From NCBI RefSeq assembly GCF_012927345.1, contig NZ_JABBGJ010000020.1, positions 96,666 through 160,665 of the forward strand: a stretch of DNA of 64,000 bases, in the 5' to 3' direction. Numbering within the stretch: position 1 is the stretch's first letter; every line of letters starts with the position of its first letter. Shown here in pieces: positions 52,443-60,905 of this stretch. The notes under the pieces are model-generated. The model did not search any database, was not told the origin of the DNA, and saw only the letters and a list, made by a program, of their open reading frames with translations. The position numbers were made by a program, and so were the translations under genes. Source of the stretch: Paraburkholderia polaris (GTDB lineage: Bacteria; Pseudomonadota; Gammaproteobacteria; Burkholderiales; Burkholderiaceae).

Positions 52443-54080
52443 CTAACGGTCCCGCAGTGTCGAAAACGCCTTGTAGACAACCCGGGGATCATGCTGGCCT
52501 TTGTAGACATCGGGCGCCGCGAGATCGAGTTCGAGCAGTGCATACACCGCATCCTGCGCCGAGCGCACCGAGTATTCGACCGTGAACACGACGTCATTGG
52601 GCAGTTCGCAGAACTGCCCGGTGAAGGCGAGGTTCTGCCAGCCTTCCGGCACGACGGCAGGCCGGTCGCCACGGCTGCGCGGCAGGAACTGGCTCGTGAT
52701 GAATGGCATCAGGCAGGGGATGCAGTTAGCGTGTTCGAGGATTCGGGCAGACTCCGCCTCCACCCGCAAATGGCCAAGCATCTCCGTCAGGATTTCCCGG
52801 CCGGTGCAGGCCTGCATCGGCTTGCCGACGAAATCGCCGGGCTCGTCAACCCGCAAGCCGTAGCCCCACAACACCTGCACGTCCGCGGGTTGGTCGATGA
52901 AATGCGGCTGATGCGGCAACACGATCGACGCCAGCCAGCTCGACTCCGGAAAGGTGATCAGGCCACCTTCGCCCGGCACATTGCCGGTCAGGTCGCGGAT
53001 CAGCCGGAACAGCGTCGGGTCGCGCAAGGTCACGGTGAACGACAGCCACTTCGAGGCGTCGACGTGATCCGCGAAGACGCACGGGTGGCCGAACTCGGGG
53101 CGGCCCGTGGCGATGGATTTCCAGAGGCGCCAGGCGCCGGTGTCGTCGGTACTGCTCAAGGCCGCGGGGTGGTCCATGGCGCCCAGGCTGGAAGCGGCTG
53201 TCATGGAGCCGAGCGTGACGATGACCTTGTCCGCCGGCCCCACCGGCAGTTCACTACGCAGATGCGCGCTCTCGCAGACGATGCCGCACACCCGCTTTTC
53301 CTCACCGGTTTCGTCGAACAGCAGATCCGTGACCCGGGTGTCCGGCCGGAACACTACGCCGTGGTTGTCCAGCCAGCGGCGCAGTGGGCGGACCATCGAG
53401 TCGTACTGGTTGTAGACCGTACGCATGATGCCGTGCAACTGGTTGAACCCGGCCGACATATGCGCGAAGCGCAGCAGATAGCGCCGGAGTTCGACCGCGC
53501 TGTGCCACGGCTGAAAAGCAAAGGTCGTGCACCACATTAACCAGAAATTGGTCTCGAAGAAGGACGAATCGAAGTGGTCTGAAATCCGGCTATTGCCGAG
53601 CATCACTTCGGGTTCGATCGACAGGCGGCCCAGCGTCAGCAGATGTTCTTCGTCGAGCCCGTAGGCGGGCGTGTCTTCGCGTTTGCCGTTCCTGACGAGC
53701 CGCGACTTCGATGAGGTTCTGATTGTCTCGTTCCAGTCGAAGATCTCCTGCGTCACGCTCTTGCTGTCATCCAGCGTCGGGATCGACGAGAACAGGTCAT
53801 AAGTGCACAGATACTTGCTTTCGAGCATGCGGCCGCCGCGCACGACGTAGCCGCCTTCCGCAGTGCCCGCGCCGTTCAGGCTGCCGCCGGGTTTGTCGAG
53901 CGCTTCCAGAATAGTGATGTCGCAGCCGCGCACGTGCCCGTCGCGGATCAGGAACGCCGCTGCCGCCAGCGAAGCGATGCCGCCGCCGACGAGATAGAAC
54001 TGGCCGCTTGCAGGATCGTGGACGTCGAGGTCGGCGTCAACGCGCAGTGCTGTTGCGTGAATCAGGTCGGGGTTTTGCAC
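52443..54080 (-). CDS. ohyA: Oleate hydratase (MCRA family)
   Basis: About 545 residues. FAD-binding GQFYLVGGGIASLAAAAFLI near the N-terminus, then GGSLNGAGTAEGGYVVRGGRM, both characteristic of the myosin-cross-reactive-antigen family. The C-terminal GQFCELPNDVVFTVEYSVRSAQ is the best family signature. It adds water to the 9,10 double bond of oleate to make 10-hydroxystearate. GTG 54080 is chosen because AAGGA lies seven nt upstream; a GTG at 54140 is possible. An FNR-like box (54183-54196) lies about 110 bp upstream, so it may be Anr-controlled. Confidence 0.88.
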   Translation of the reverse strand: MQNPDLIHATALRVDADLDVHDPASGQFYLVGGGIASLAAAAFLIRDGHVRGCDITILEALDKPGGSLNGAGTAEGGYVVRGGRMLESKYLCTYDLFSSIPTLDDSKSVTQEIFDWNETIRTSSKSRLVRNGKREDTPAYGLDEEHLLTLGRLSIEPEVMLGNSRISDHFDSSFFETNFWLMWCTTFAFQPWHSAVELRRYLLRFAHMSAGFNQLHGIMRTVYNQYDSMVRPLRRWLDNHGVVFRPDTRVTDLLFDETGEEKRVCGIVCESAHLRSELPVGPADKVIVTLGSMTAASSLGAMDHPAALSSTDDTGAWRLWKSIATGRPEFGHPCVFADHVDASKWLSFTVTLRDPTLFRLIRDLTGNVPGEGGLITFPESSWLASIVLPHQPHFIDQPADVQVLWGYGLRVDEPGDFVGKPMQACTGREILTEMLGHLRVEAESARILEHANCIPCLMPFITSQFLPRSRGDRPAVVPEGWQNLAFTGQFCELPNDVVFTVEYSVRSAQDAVYALLELDLAAPDVYKGQHDPRVVYKAFSTLRDR

Positions 54081-54182
54081 GTCGATTTCCTTTTCATATT
54101 CGCCGCTATCCGAATGCAGTCGGACCGCTCCGAGGCGCACGGCGGACGTTGCTTCAACATACCCGCCGTGTCAGCTTTCCGA

Positions 54183-54196
54183 TTGAGTTGGATCAA
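54183..54196. promoter_or_regulatory. Anr/FNR-like box, TTGAG-TTGG-ATCAA
   Basis: One mismatch to TTGAT-N4-ATCAA. It lies in the 360-bp divergent gap, about 110 bp upstream of ohyA. No gene is seen in the gap. Confidence 0.6.
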
Positions 54197-54356
54197 GTGG
54201 CGGTCGCGGCGACGCCTTTTTTATCGAGGCGACCGCTGGGCGTCGCCTCGTTTGTTGCGGCCGGTCATTCCCGTGAAATGTCGCGACATCAAAACCTTAC
54301 AGGCGGAAATTGACCGAGCTCAGTCATTGCGCTGCGTGGCCGCCGATACGTATCGC

Positions 54357-54370
54357 TTGATACATGTCAA
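54357..54370. promoter_or_regulatory. Anr/FNR-like box, TTGAT-ACAT-GTCAA
   Basis: One mismatch to the consensus. Its centre is 77 bp upstream of the alcohol dehydrogenase start codon, a spacing like that of the usp box, so it probably activates that gene. Confidence 0.7.
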
Positions 54371-54440
54371 CCGGTACTACGTGAGCCAGTCTACAGTCAG
54401 GGGTACAGCAGGCTCGTTTCGATCAACGGAGGCAGCACCC

Positions 54441-55481
54441 ATGAAAGCACTCGTGTATCACGGTCCCGGTAAGAAATCGCTCGACGAACGGCCCATTCCC
54501 AAGCTCGCCGCACCTGGCGACGCGATCGTCAAGGTGACACGTACTACGATTTGCGGTACCGATCTGCATATTCTGAAGGGCGATGTGCCGACTTGTGAGC
54601 CGGGACGCATTCTCGGCCACGAGGGGGTTGGCGTCGTACAGGAGGTCGGCGCGGGGGTGTCGGCGTTCAAACCAGGCGACAGGGTGCTGATTTCATGCAT
54701 CTCGTCGTGCGGCAAATGCGACTACTGCCGGCGCGGCATCTATTCGCATTGCACCACCGGCGGCTGGATTCTCGGTAACAAGATCGACGGCACCCAGGCC
54801 GAGTACGTGCGCATTCCCCACGCCGAGACGAGTCTGTATCCGATTCCGGCCGGCGCCGACGAAGAAGCGCTCGTGATGCTCTCGGACATCCTGCCGACCG
54901 GCTTCGAATGCGGCGTGCTGAACGGCAAGGTGCAGCCGGGTAGCACGGTGGCGATTGTCGGGGCTGGCCCGATCGGTCTCGCCGCACTGCTAACCGCACA
55001 GTTCTATTCGCCGGCGCAGATCGTGATGATCGACCACGATCCGAACCGTCTTGAAGTTGCGAAGCGCTTCGGCGCCACCGCATGCATCGATAACGGCCAC
55101 GCCGATCCGGTTGCCGCTGTCATGAAGCTGACGGAGCAAACGGGCGTCGACTGCGCGATCGAGGCGGTTGGCATACCGGCTACGTTCGAGTTGTGCCAGG
55201 CGCTCATTGCACCCGGCGGCGTGATCGCGAATGTGGGCGTGCACGGTGTAAAAGCCGATCTGCACCTCGAAAAACTGTGGGATCGCAACATCGCGATTAC
55301 GACGCGCCTCGTCGATACCGTGAGCACGCCGATGCTGCTCAAAACCGTACGCGCGGGCCGCATCGACCCCGCGCGGCTGATCACGCACCGCTTCAAGCTC
55401 GAAGATGTGGCAGGTGCTTACGACACCTTCGGCCGCGCGGCCGAGACGCATGCGCTGAAAGTCATCATCGAGGTGTCCTAG
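54441..55481 (+). CDS. Zinc-dependent alcohol dehydrogenase
   Basis: 346 residues. Catalytic zinc ligands are Cys in TTICGTDLHI and the His-Glu pair in ILGHEGVG. The structural zinc Cys set is SCGKCDYCRRGIYSHC. The nucleotide fold has VAIVGAGPIGLAALL with an acidic residue after the second strand (MIDHD), indicating NAD(H). The family of medium-chain dehydrogenases closest to this pattern reduces acetaldehyde or short aldehydes, or oxidises 2,3-diols. GGAGG precedes ATG 54441. An FNR-like box is upstream, which fits a role in redox balance under low oxygen. Confidence 0.9.
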   Translation: MKALVYHGPGKKSLDERPIPKLAAPGDAIVKVTRTTICGTDLHILKGDVPTCEPGRILGHEGVGVVQEVGAGVSAFKPGDRVLISCISSCGKCDYCRRGIYSHCTTGGWILGNKIDGTQAEYVRIPHAETSLYPIPAGADEEALVMLSDILPTGFECGVLNGKVQPGSTVAIVGAGPIGLAALLTAQFYSPAQIVMIDHDPNRLEVAKRFGATACIDNGHADPVAAVMKLTEQTGVDCAIEAVGIPATFELCQALIAPGGVIANVGVHGVKADLHLEKLWDRNIAITTRLVDTVSTPMLLKTVRAGRIDPARLITHRFKLEDVAGAYDTFGRAAETHALKVIIEVS

Positions 55482-55524
55482 CCGGCGCGGCTGAAATCCC
55501 TTGCATGCCACCAAGGAGCGAGCA

Positions 55525-55563
55525 ATGAATCGCGAGTCGACAACCTCACGGTGGGCTAACTGA
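55525..55563 (+). CDS. Possible 12-residue leader peptide
   Basis: ATG 55525 has AAGGAG with a 6-nt spacer, a near-ideal ribosome site, but the frame ends after MNRESTTSRWAN. A 37-nt hairpin follows 6 nt after the stop. It could be a regulatory leader for the downstream small gene or the remains of a longer gene. No homologue is known to me. Confidence 0.3.
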   Translation: MNRESTTSRWAN

Positions 55564-55569
55564 CGGCGA

Positions 55570-55606
55570 GAAGCCCGGACCGCCTTCTTCTGGGCGGTTC
55601 GGCTTC
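55570..55606 (+). terminator. Hairpin downstream of the alcohol dehydrogenase
   Basis: GAAGCC...ACCGCC (55570-55584) pairs with GGCGGT...GGCTTC (55593-55606) around a 3-nt internal loop. No T-tract follows, so it may be a Rho-independent-like pause or a stabilising hairpin rather than a full terminator. Confidence 0.4.
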
Positions 55607-55633
55607 GCGCGGTCGAAGGATCAGGAACGGCTC

Positions 55634-55870
55634 ATGACAATTTCGGGTAACGTGCGCGACAGCGACTGGTCGGTGTCGGTCGAGACGCATCAGGCATCGG
55701 GCGGCTACGACTGCTCGATCCAGCTCAGCCACGACACGCCGGAGGGCGTGTTCAAACACGGGTTCACTCACAGCAGCGTTTATCCGAACGAGCGTGAGGC
55801 GGTGTTGGCCGGTTTGCGCGAGGGGATGGTCTGGGTGCAGCTCAAGATGTCGAAGACGTTGTCGGTTTAG
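55634..55870 (+). CDS. Small uncharacterised protein
   Basis: 78 residues, soluble, with MTISGNVRDSDWSVSVETHQ, YDCSIQLSHDTPEG and EREAVLAGLREGMVWVQLKM. AGGAACGG precedes ATG 55634. No family recognised. Small acidic proteins of this type occur beside Anr-controlled stress genes in Burkholderia, as far as I recall. It lies between the alcohol dehydrogenase and cbpA. Confidence 0.65.
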   Translation: MTISGNVRDSDWSVSVETHQASGGYDCSIQLSHDTPEGVFKHGFTHSSVYPNEREAVLAGLREGMVWVQLKMSKTLSV

Positions 55871-55978
55871 GGGTGCGCAGCCGTTTGAGCGTCGCGCGAG
55901 ATACTCGCACCGGCCGAGCTTGCAATGTCGTGATTGAAACATCAACTGGCATGCAGTTAATTTTGCGGCGGATTGAAG

Positions 55979-55988
55979 CCGCATGCGG
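55979..55988. repeat. CCGCATGCGG palindrome upstream of cbpA
   Basis: Perfect 10-bp palindrome about 110 bp before the cbpA start. A GGATTG-N9-CAATCC dyad (56014-56034) with a central TATAAA-like -10 lies between it and the gene; the dyad could be an operator over the cbpA promoter. Confidence 0.4.
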
Positions 55989-56094
55989 AACGTGCAATTT
56001 TGCCGGCCTATCCGGATTGGTATAAAGTCAATCCTTGACTGCCACGCGATCGATGCGCATTGCCGTATCCGTTCCTCATGGGTCTGCCGCCAGT

Positions 56095-57036
56095 ATGAAA
56101 TACAAAGACTATTACGAGACCTTGGGTCTCGAGCGCAGCGCGTCTCAGGAGGACGTCAAACGTTCGTATCGGAAACTCGCGCGCAAGTACCATCCGGACG
56201 TCAGCAAGCACGCCGACGCCGAAGATCGTTTCAAGGAACTGGGCGAAGCCTACGAGGTGCTCAAGGATCCGGAGAAGCGCGCGGCCTACGACCGCATGGG
56301 CAGCGAATGGCGCAACGGCCAGGACTTTCAGCCGCCGCCGAACTGGGACGAAGGCTTCGAATTCCGCGGCGCGGGCGACGAGGCCGGCGAACAAGCCGAT
56401 CTCCACGATCTCTTCGAGAAGATGTTCGGCGGCGCGCGTGGCGCGCATCCGCGGCAGCGGCCTTTCGATGTGCGCGGCGAAGACCATCACGCGAAGGTGC
56501 TGATCGACCTCGAAGACACCTATCGCGGCGCCCAGCGCTCGATTTCGCTGCAAATGCCGGTGATCGACGCGCAAGGCCAAGTTTCGCTGGAAACGCGTAC
56601 GCTCGACGTATCCATTCCAAAGGGGATTCGCGCGGGCCAGCACCTACGGCTCTCCGGGCAGGGAGCCGCAGGTACTACGCCCGGAACTGCCGGCGACCTC
56701 TACCTGGAAATTGCCTTTCGGGAACACCCGCGCTTTCGCGTGGACGGGCGCGACGTTTCGCTCGAGTTGCCGGTGGCACCGTGGGAAGCTGGCCTCGGCG
56801 CGCAGGTCAACGTGCCGACGCCTGACGGTTCGGTCGAGATGACGGTGCCGGCGGATTCTGCCGGCGGCAGGCGCTTGCGGCTCAAAGGCAAGGGCATTCC
56901 GGGCAACCCGCCAGGCGATCTGTATGTGATTCTGAACATCGTGCTGCCACCGGCGGATAGCGACGCTGCGAAGGCCGCTTACGATGCGATGCGGCAGGCG
57001 TTCAACTTCAATCCTCGCGCGCACTTCTATCGGTGA
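56095..57036 (+). CDS. cbpA: DnaJ-class co-chaperone CbpA
   Basis: 313 residues. The J domain has the HPD motif at residues 33-35 (KYHPDVSKHADAEDRF). A Gly/Phe-poor linker and two C-terminal peptide-binding beta domains (DLEDTYRGAQRSISLQMPV, RLSGQGAAGTTPG, RLRLKGKGIPG) follow; there is no zinc-finger domain, which separates CbpA from DnaJ. It stimulates DnaK and binds DNA in stationary-phase cells. The next gene, cbpM, overlaps by 4 nt. A dyad with an embedded -10-like hexamer lies upstream. Confidence 0.9.
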   Translation: MKYKDYYETLGLERSASQEDVKRSYRKLARKYHPDVSKHADAEDRFKELGEAYEVLKDPEKRAAYDRMGSEWRNGQDFQPPPNWDEGFEFRGAGDEAGEQADLHDLFEKMFGGARGAHPRQRPFDVRGEDHHAKVLIDLEDTYRGAQRSISLQMPVIDAQGQVSLETRTLDVSIPKGIRAGQHLRLSGQGAAGTTPGTAGDLYLEIAFREHPRFRVDGRDVSLELPVAPWEAGLGAQVNVPTPDGSVEMTVPADSAGGRRLRLKGKGIPGNPPGDLYVILNIVLPPADSDAAKAAYDAMRQAFNFNPRAHFYR

Positions 57037-57362
57037 TCATCGTGAAAGAGACGAGTACGACGACCTATTTGCAAGGGCAGATTGTCGATGAGAACGTCGA
57101 GTTCACCCTGGTTGAATTGAGCCGGGTGAGCGGGGCATCGGAGGAGGAATTGACGCTCTGGGTGTCTGAAGGCGTGTTTGAGGCCAGGGGCGAGCGGCCG
57201 CAGGAGTGGCGCTTCAGCGGCGCGGTGTTGCGGCGCGTGCGGACCGCGCAGCGGCTGGCGCACGACTTTCAGATCAACCCTCCCGGCGTCGCGCTAGCCC
57301 TCGATCTGCTCGACGAGATCGACTCATTGCGCTTGCGTGTGAAACGCCCTCGTGGAAGCTAG
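57033..57362 (+). CDS. cbpM: Chaperone modulator CbpM
   Basis: 109 residues. It follows cbpA in a GTGA overlap, the standard pair. FTLVELSRVSGASEEELTLWVSEGVFE and WRFSGAVLRRVRTAQRLAHDF, followed by NPPGVALALDLLDEIDSLR, match CbpM, a MerR-like helical protein that binds the J domain of CbpA and blocks its action on DnaK. GTG 57033 is used; GTG 57042 is possible. Confidence 0.88.
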   Translation: MIIVKETSTTTYLQGQIVDENVEFTLVELSRVSGASEEELTLWVSEGVFEARGERPQEWRFSGAVLRRVRTAQRLAHDFQINPPGVALALDLLDEIDSLRLRVKRPRGS

Positions 57363-57402
57363 GCCTGAAAGTCTAGTGCCATCCCCCGGGGTATAGCGGG
57401 TA

Positions 57403-58326
57403 TTACCGCCCGAAATCGTTACGGGGCGCATAGGGTACCCGTTCCTCCTCGTACAACCGATAGATGAGCTCAAGCATTTCCCGAAGGTCGCGCGACTCGT
57501 CGAGCGCACGCGTGCTCATGATGATTGGGGAAACCAGAGTAGGGTCGTCCAGTTCCTTGTAGCTCACATCGTCCCGCTTCAGGCCGTAGACGCTACTCGG
57601 AACGACAGAAATTCCTTCGCCCGCCGCTACGAGGCCTAGCGCAATCTGCAATTCTCGTACTTCGTATATCCGGCGAGGCTTGAGAGCACGGTCTTCGAAT
57701 GCCGAAAGCACCTGGTCTGCATAACTGGGTCGCGGCGCCTTAGGGAAGATGATCAGGGTTTCGTTGACCAGGTCGCGCAGAGCGAGGACGGGCTTGGCTA
57801 GTGAGAGCGGATGGCCCTCTGGGAGGGCAACAATCATTTTCTCCTCACGAAGAATCACCCGGCGGATGTTCGCGTCCTCATGCCGGATACGCCCGAACCC
57901 GACATCAATCTGACCGTCCTTCAGCGCTCTGATCTGGTCCATCGTCGACATCTCATGGAGGCTGAGTTCGACTGTAGTGTTCTCATCGCGGAAGCGCCGG
58001 ATGATTTTTGGCAGCATTCCGTACAACGTCGAACCCACGAAACCGACAGAGAGGCTGCGCTCGATGTTGCCCACGCGCCGCGTCATTGATTCGAGTTCGG
58101 ACGTTTGGGCCAGCAATTGGACGGCATGAGCATAGAAGAACTTACCCGTCTCGGTTAGCTTCAACGGACGCGAGTCGCGCTGGAATAGCTGCACCTCAAG
58201 AATCTCTTCAAGCTGCTGTATCTGCCGGCTCAAAGGCGGTTGGGCCATGTTCAGTCGCTGTGCCGCGCGCGTGAAGTTGCGTTCCTCGGCTACGGCGACG
58301 AAATAGCGAAGATGCCGCAGTTCCAT
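57403..58326 (-). CDS. benM: BenM/CatM-type LysR regulator
   Basis: 307 residues. The helix-turn-helix MELRHLRYFVAVAEERNFTRAAQRLNMAQPPLSRQIQQLE (in two blocks) is nearly the BenM/CatM consensus. The effector domain has GSTLYGMLPKIIRRFRDEN and IIFPKAPRPSYADQVL, both shared with benzoate/muconate-responsive members. It should activate ben and cat genes in response to cis,cis-muconate or benzoate. It is divergent from catA, and an ATAC-N7-ATAT site (58331-58345) sits just upstream of its own start. Symbol by family analogy. Confidence 0.87.
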   Translation of the reverse strand: MELRHLRYFVAVAEERNFTRAAQRLNMAQPPLSRQIQQLEEILEVQLFQRDSRPLKLTETGKFFYAHAVQLLAQTSELESMTRRVGNIERSLSVGFVGSTLYGMLPKIIRRFRDENTTVELSLHEMSTMDQIRALKDGQIDVGFGRIRHEDANIRRVILREEKMIVALPEGHPLSLAKPVLALRDLVNETLIIFPKAPRPSYADQVLSAFEDRALKPRRIYEVRELQIALGLVAAGEGISVVPSSVYGLKRDDVSYKELDDPTLVSPIIMSTRALDESRDLREMLELIYRLYEEERVPYAPRNDFGR

Positions 58327-58330
58327 TTCG

Positions 58331-58345
58331 ATACCTTGTGGATAT
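58331..58345. promoter_or_regulatory. Candidate BenM/CatM site ATAC-N7-ATAT
   Basis: One mismatch to the ATAC-N7-GTAT dyad known for BenM and CatM. It lies in the 174-bp benM-catA gap, five bp upstream of the benM start codon, so it would mainly autoregulate; a further GATAC half-site follows at 58351-58355. Confidence 0.5.
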
Positions 58346-58500
58346 AGACCGATACTAAATCAGTGTTGGACGGGGCCTTCCGGCGTCCATTATTCTGCAT
58401 TCACACTCTGTTTCAGCACCCATTATACCTCTCAGGCATATTCAAGCGGGCGCTAAAGCGAGGGGTTACCCCAGCAAAAAATAGAGATTCAGGAGCAGAC

Positions 58501-59436
58501 ATGAGCGTCAAAGTGTTCGATACGAAGGAAGTGCAGGACCTGCTGAAGGCTGCTACTAACGTTGGCAGCCAGGACGGCAGTGCTCGCGCAAAGCAGATTG
58601 TCAATCGCCTGCTGGGCGACCTGTTCAAGGCCATCGACGACCTCGACATGACGCCCGACGAAATCTGGGCTGGCGTCCACTACTTCAACAAGCTCGGCCA
58701 GGACGGCGAAGCTGCGCTGCTTGCTGCCGGTCTCGGTCTGGAGAAATACCTCGACATCCGCATGGACGCGGAGGACAAGGCGGCTGAAATCACAGGTGGC
58801 ACGCCGCGTACCATCGAAGGTCCGCTGTATGTCGCCGGTGCGCCGTTGCGCGATGGCGTGTCCAGGATTGACGTCAATCCCGACCAGGATGCAGGCCCGC
58901 TGGTCATCCGTGGCACGGTAACCGGTCCGGACGGCAAGCCCGTCGCAGGTGCGGTCGTGGAATGCTGGCACGCTAATTCGAAAGGCTTCTACTCGCACTT
59001 TGACCCGACCGGCGCGCAGAGCGAGTTCAATCTGCGCGGTGCAGTCAGTACTAGTGTCGACGGCAAATACGAATTCCGTACGCTCATGCCGGTCGGCTAC
59101 GGCTGTCCGCCGCATGGCGCGACCCAACAGCTGTTGAACGTGCTCGCCCGCCATGGCGACCGTCCGGCGCATGTGCACTTCTTCGTCACCAGCGACAAGT
59201 ACCGCAAGCTGACGACGCAAATCAACATTGAGGGTGACCCGTTGATTTGGGACGACTTTGCCTACGCCACCCGCGAGGATTTGATTCCACATGTGGTCGA
59301 AAAGACCGGCGGCACTGCGCTGGATATGAAGACCGACACATACAAGGAAATCGAGTTCAACATCGAGTTGACTCCGCTGGTGCAGGGCAAGGATAACCAG
59401 GTCGTCCACCGCCTGCGTGCGTCAGCCACGGCGTAA
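58501..59436 (+). CDS. catA: Catechol 1,2-dioxygenase
   Basis: 311 residues. The family N-terminal helical linker (VKVFDTKEVQDLLKAATNV) is present. Iron ligands are Tyr in IEGPLYVAGAP, Tyr in DGKYEFRT and two His in DRPAHVHFFV. It cleaves catechol between the hydroxyls to cis,cis-muconate. AGGAG precedes ATG 58501. It lies 110 bp before benA, so benzoate conversion to catechol and its ring opening are encoded together; catB and catC are not in the window. Confidence 0.95.
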   Translation: MSVKVFDTKEVQDLLKAATNVGSQDGSARAKQIVNRLLGDLFKAIDDLDMTPDEIWAGVHYFNKLGQDGEAALLAAGLGLEKYLDIRMDAEDKAAEITGGTPRTIEGPLYVAGAPLRDGVSRIDVNPDQDAGPLVIRGTVTGPDGKPVAGAVVECWHANSKGFYSHFDPTGAQSEFNLRGAVSTSVDGKYEFRTLMPVGYGCPPHGATQQLLNVLARHGDRPAHVHFFVTSDKYRKLTTQINIEGDPLIWDDFAYATREDLIPHVVEKTGGTALDMKTDTYKEIEFNIELTPLVQGKDNQVVHRLRASATA

Positions 59437-59546
59437 GCGCCCAACGCGGCGGCGCGTCATACCACCGCTGCCGCTCAATTCTCCGCAAGAATTTCTTTGA
59501 CACCGATGCGCGTGCTCTGCCTGGAGCGCGCGTAGGGAGAGCACTC

Positions 59547-60905
59547 ATGTCCGCCACTATCGACAAAGCCACGCAGCTGGATGAACTGCTGCACACCGCC
59601 GTTCAGGACGACAGGCAAAACGGTGTATTCCGTTGCCGCCGCGATATCTTTACCAACGTCGATTTGTTCGAGCTCGAGATGAAACACATCTTCGAGAGTA
59701 ACTGGGTATATCTGGCGCACGAAAGCCAGGTTCCCAACAACAACGACTACTACACCACCTGGATTGGCCGCCAGCCCGTGGTTGTCACTCGCGACAAGAG
59801 CGGTGAACTGCACGCGGTCATTAACGCCTGCGCACACAAGGGCGCAATGTTGTGCAGGAAAAAGCACGGCAACAAGGGCACGTTCACATGCCCGTTCCAC
59901 GGCTGGAGCTTCGCCAATACCGGCAAGCTGCTGAAAGTGAAGGATGTTAAGACTACCGAATATCCGGTGCAATTCAACACCAACGGCTCGCATGACCTGA
60001 AGAAAGTCGCGCGCTTTCAGAGCTATCGTGGCTTCCTGTTCGGCAGTCTCAACGCAGACGTGATTCCGCTCGAAGACTACCTCGGCGAGACCAAAGTCAT
60101 CATCGATCAGATCGTCGACCAGGCACCAAATGGGCTGGAAGTGTTGCGCGGCAACTCCTCGTACATCTACGACGGCAACTGGAAGATGCAGATGGAAAAC
60201 GGCTGCGACGGCTATCACGTCAGCACGGTGCACTGGAACTACGCCGCGACGATGGACCGGCGCAAGGTCGATGGGACCAAAGCGGTGGATGCGAATGGCT
60301 GGAGCAAGTCGGTCGCCGGCGTGTACGGGTTCGAACACGGTCACATCCTGCTGTGGACCAACACGATGAACCCGGAAGTGCGGCCGGTCTATCAATACCG
60401 TGAAGAAATCGAGGCACGCGTCGGCGAAGAAAAGGCGAAATTCATCGTCAACCAGACTCGAAACCTATGTTTGTATCCGAACGTGTTTCTGATGGACCAG
60501 TTCAGCACCCAGATTCGGGTGGTACGTCCGCTCAGCGTAGACCAGTCCGAAGTCAGCATTTTCTGCTTTGCTCCAAAGGGTGAGAGCGCAACCGACCGCG
60601 CGATTCGAATTCGCCAATATGAGGATTTCTTCAACGTCTCGGGAATGGGCACTGCGGACGATCTCGAAGAGTTCCGCGCCTGCCAGGCTGGCTATGCCGG
60701 CACCACCGCGTTGTGGAACGACCTTTCACGCGGGGCGCCGTTGTGGGTCGATGGCCCGGACGAGAACGCGAAGAGTATGGGGCTCAAGCCGGTGATCTCA
60801 GGCGAGCGCAGCGAAGACGAAGGGCTGTTCGTGTGCCAGCACGAGTACTGGCTGCGAGTGATGCGCGACGCACTTAAAAAAGAACAAGGGGAGGCCTTGG
60901 TATGA
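59547..60905 (+). CDS. benA: Benzoate 1,2-dioxygenase, alpha subunit
   Basis: 452 residues. The Rieske 2Fe-2S ligands are in ACAHKGAMLC and TCPFHGWSF (Cys-x-His, then Cys-x2-His). The mononuclear iron site is NGCDGYHVSTVHWNY with the bridging Asp. It oxidises benzoate to a cis-1,2-diol with O2 and electrons from BenC. GGAGAG precedes ATG 59547. It overlaps benB by 4 nt. Confidence 0.95.
   Translation: MSATIDKATQLDELLHTAVQDDRQNGVFRCRRDIFTNVDLFELEMKHIFESNWVYLAHESQVPNNNDYYTTWIGRQPVVVTRDKSGELHAVINACAHKGAMLCRKKHGNKGTFTCPFHGWSFANTGKLLKVKDVKTTEYPVQFNTNGSHDLKKVARFQSYRGFLFGSLNADVIPLEDYLGETKVIIDQIVDQAPNGLEVLRGNSSYIYDGNWKMQMENGCDGYHVSTVHWNYAATMDRRKVDGTKAVDANGWSKSVAGVYGFEHGHILLWTNTMNPEVRPVYQYREEIEARVGEEKAKFIVNQTRNLCLYPNVFLMDQFSTQIRVVRPLSVDQSEVSIFCFAPKGESATDRAIRIRQYEDFFNVSGMGTADDLEEFRACQAGYAGTTALWNDLSRGAPLWVDGPDENAKSMGLKPVISGERSEDEGLFVCQHEYWLRVMRDALKKEQGEALV

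Noticed and set aside
55934..55945. TTGAAACATCAA as an FNR box upstream of cbpA
   Set aside because: Half-sites are two bp too close together for the TTGAT-N4-ATCAA geometry.
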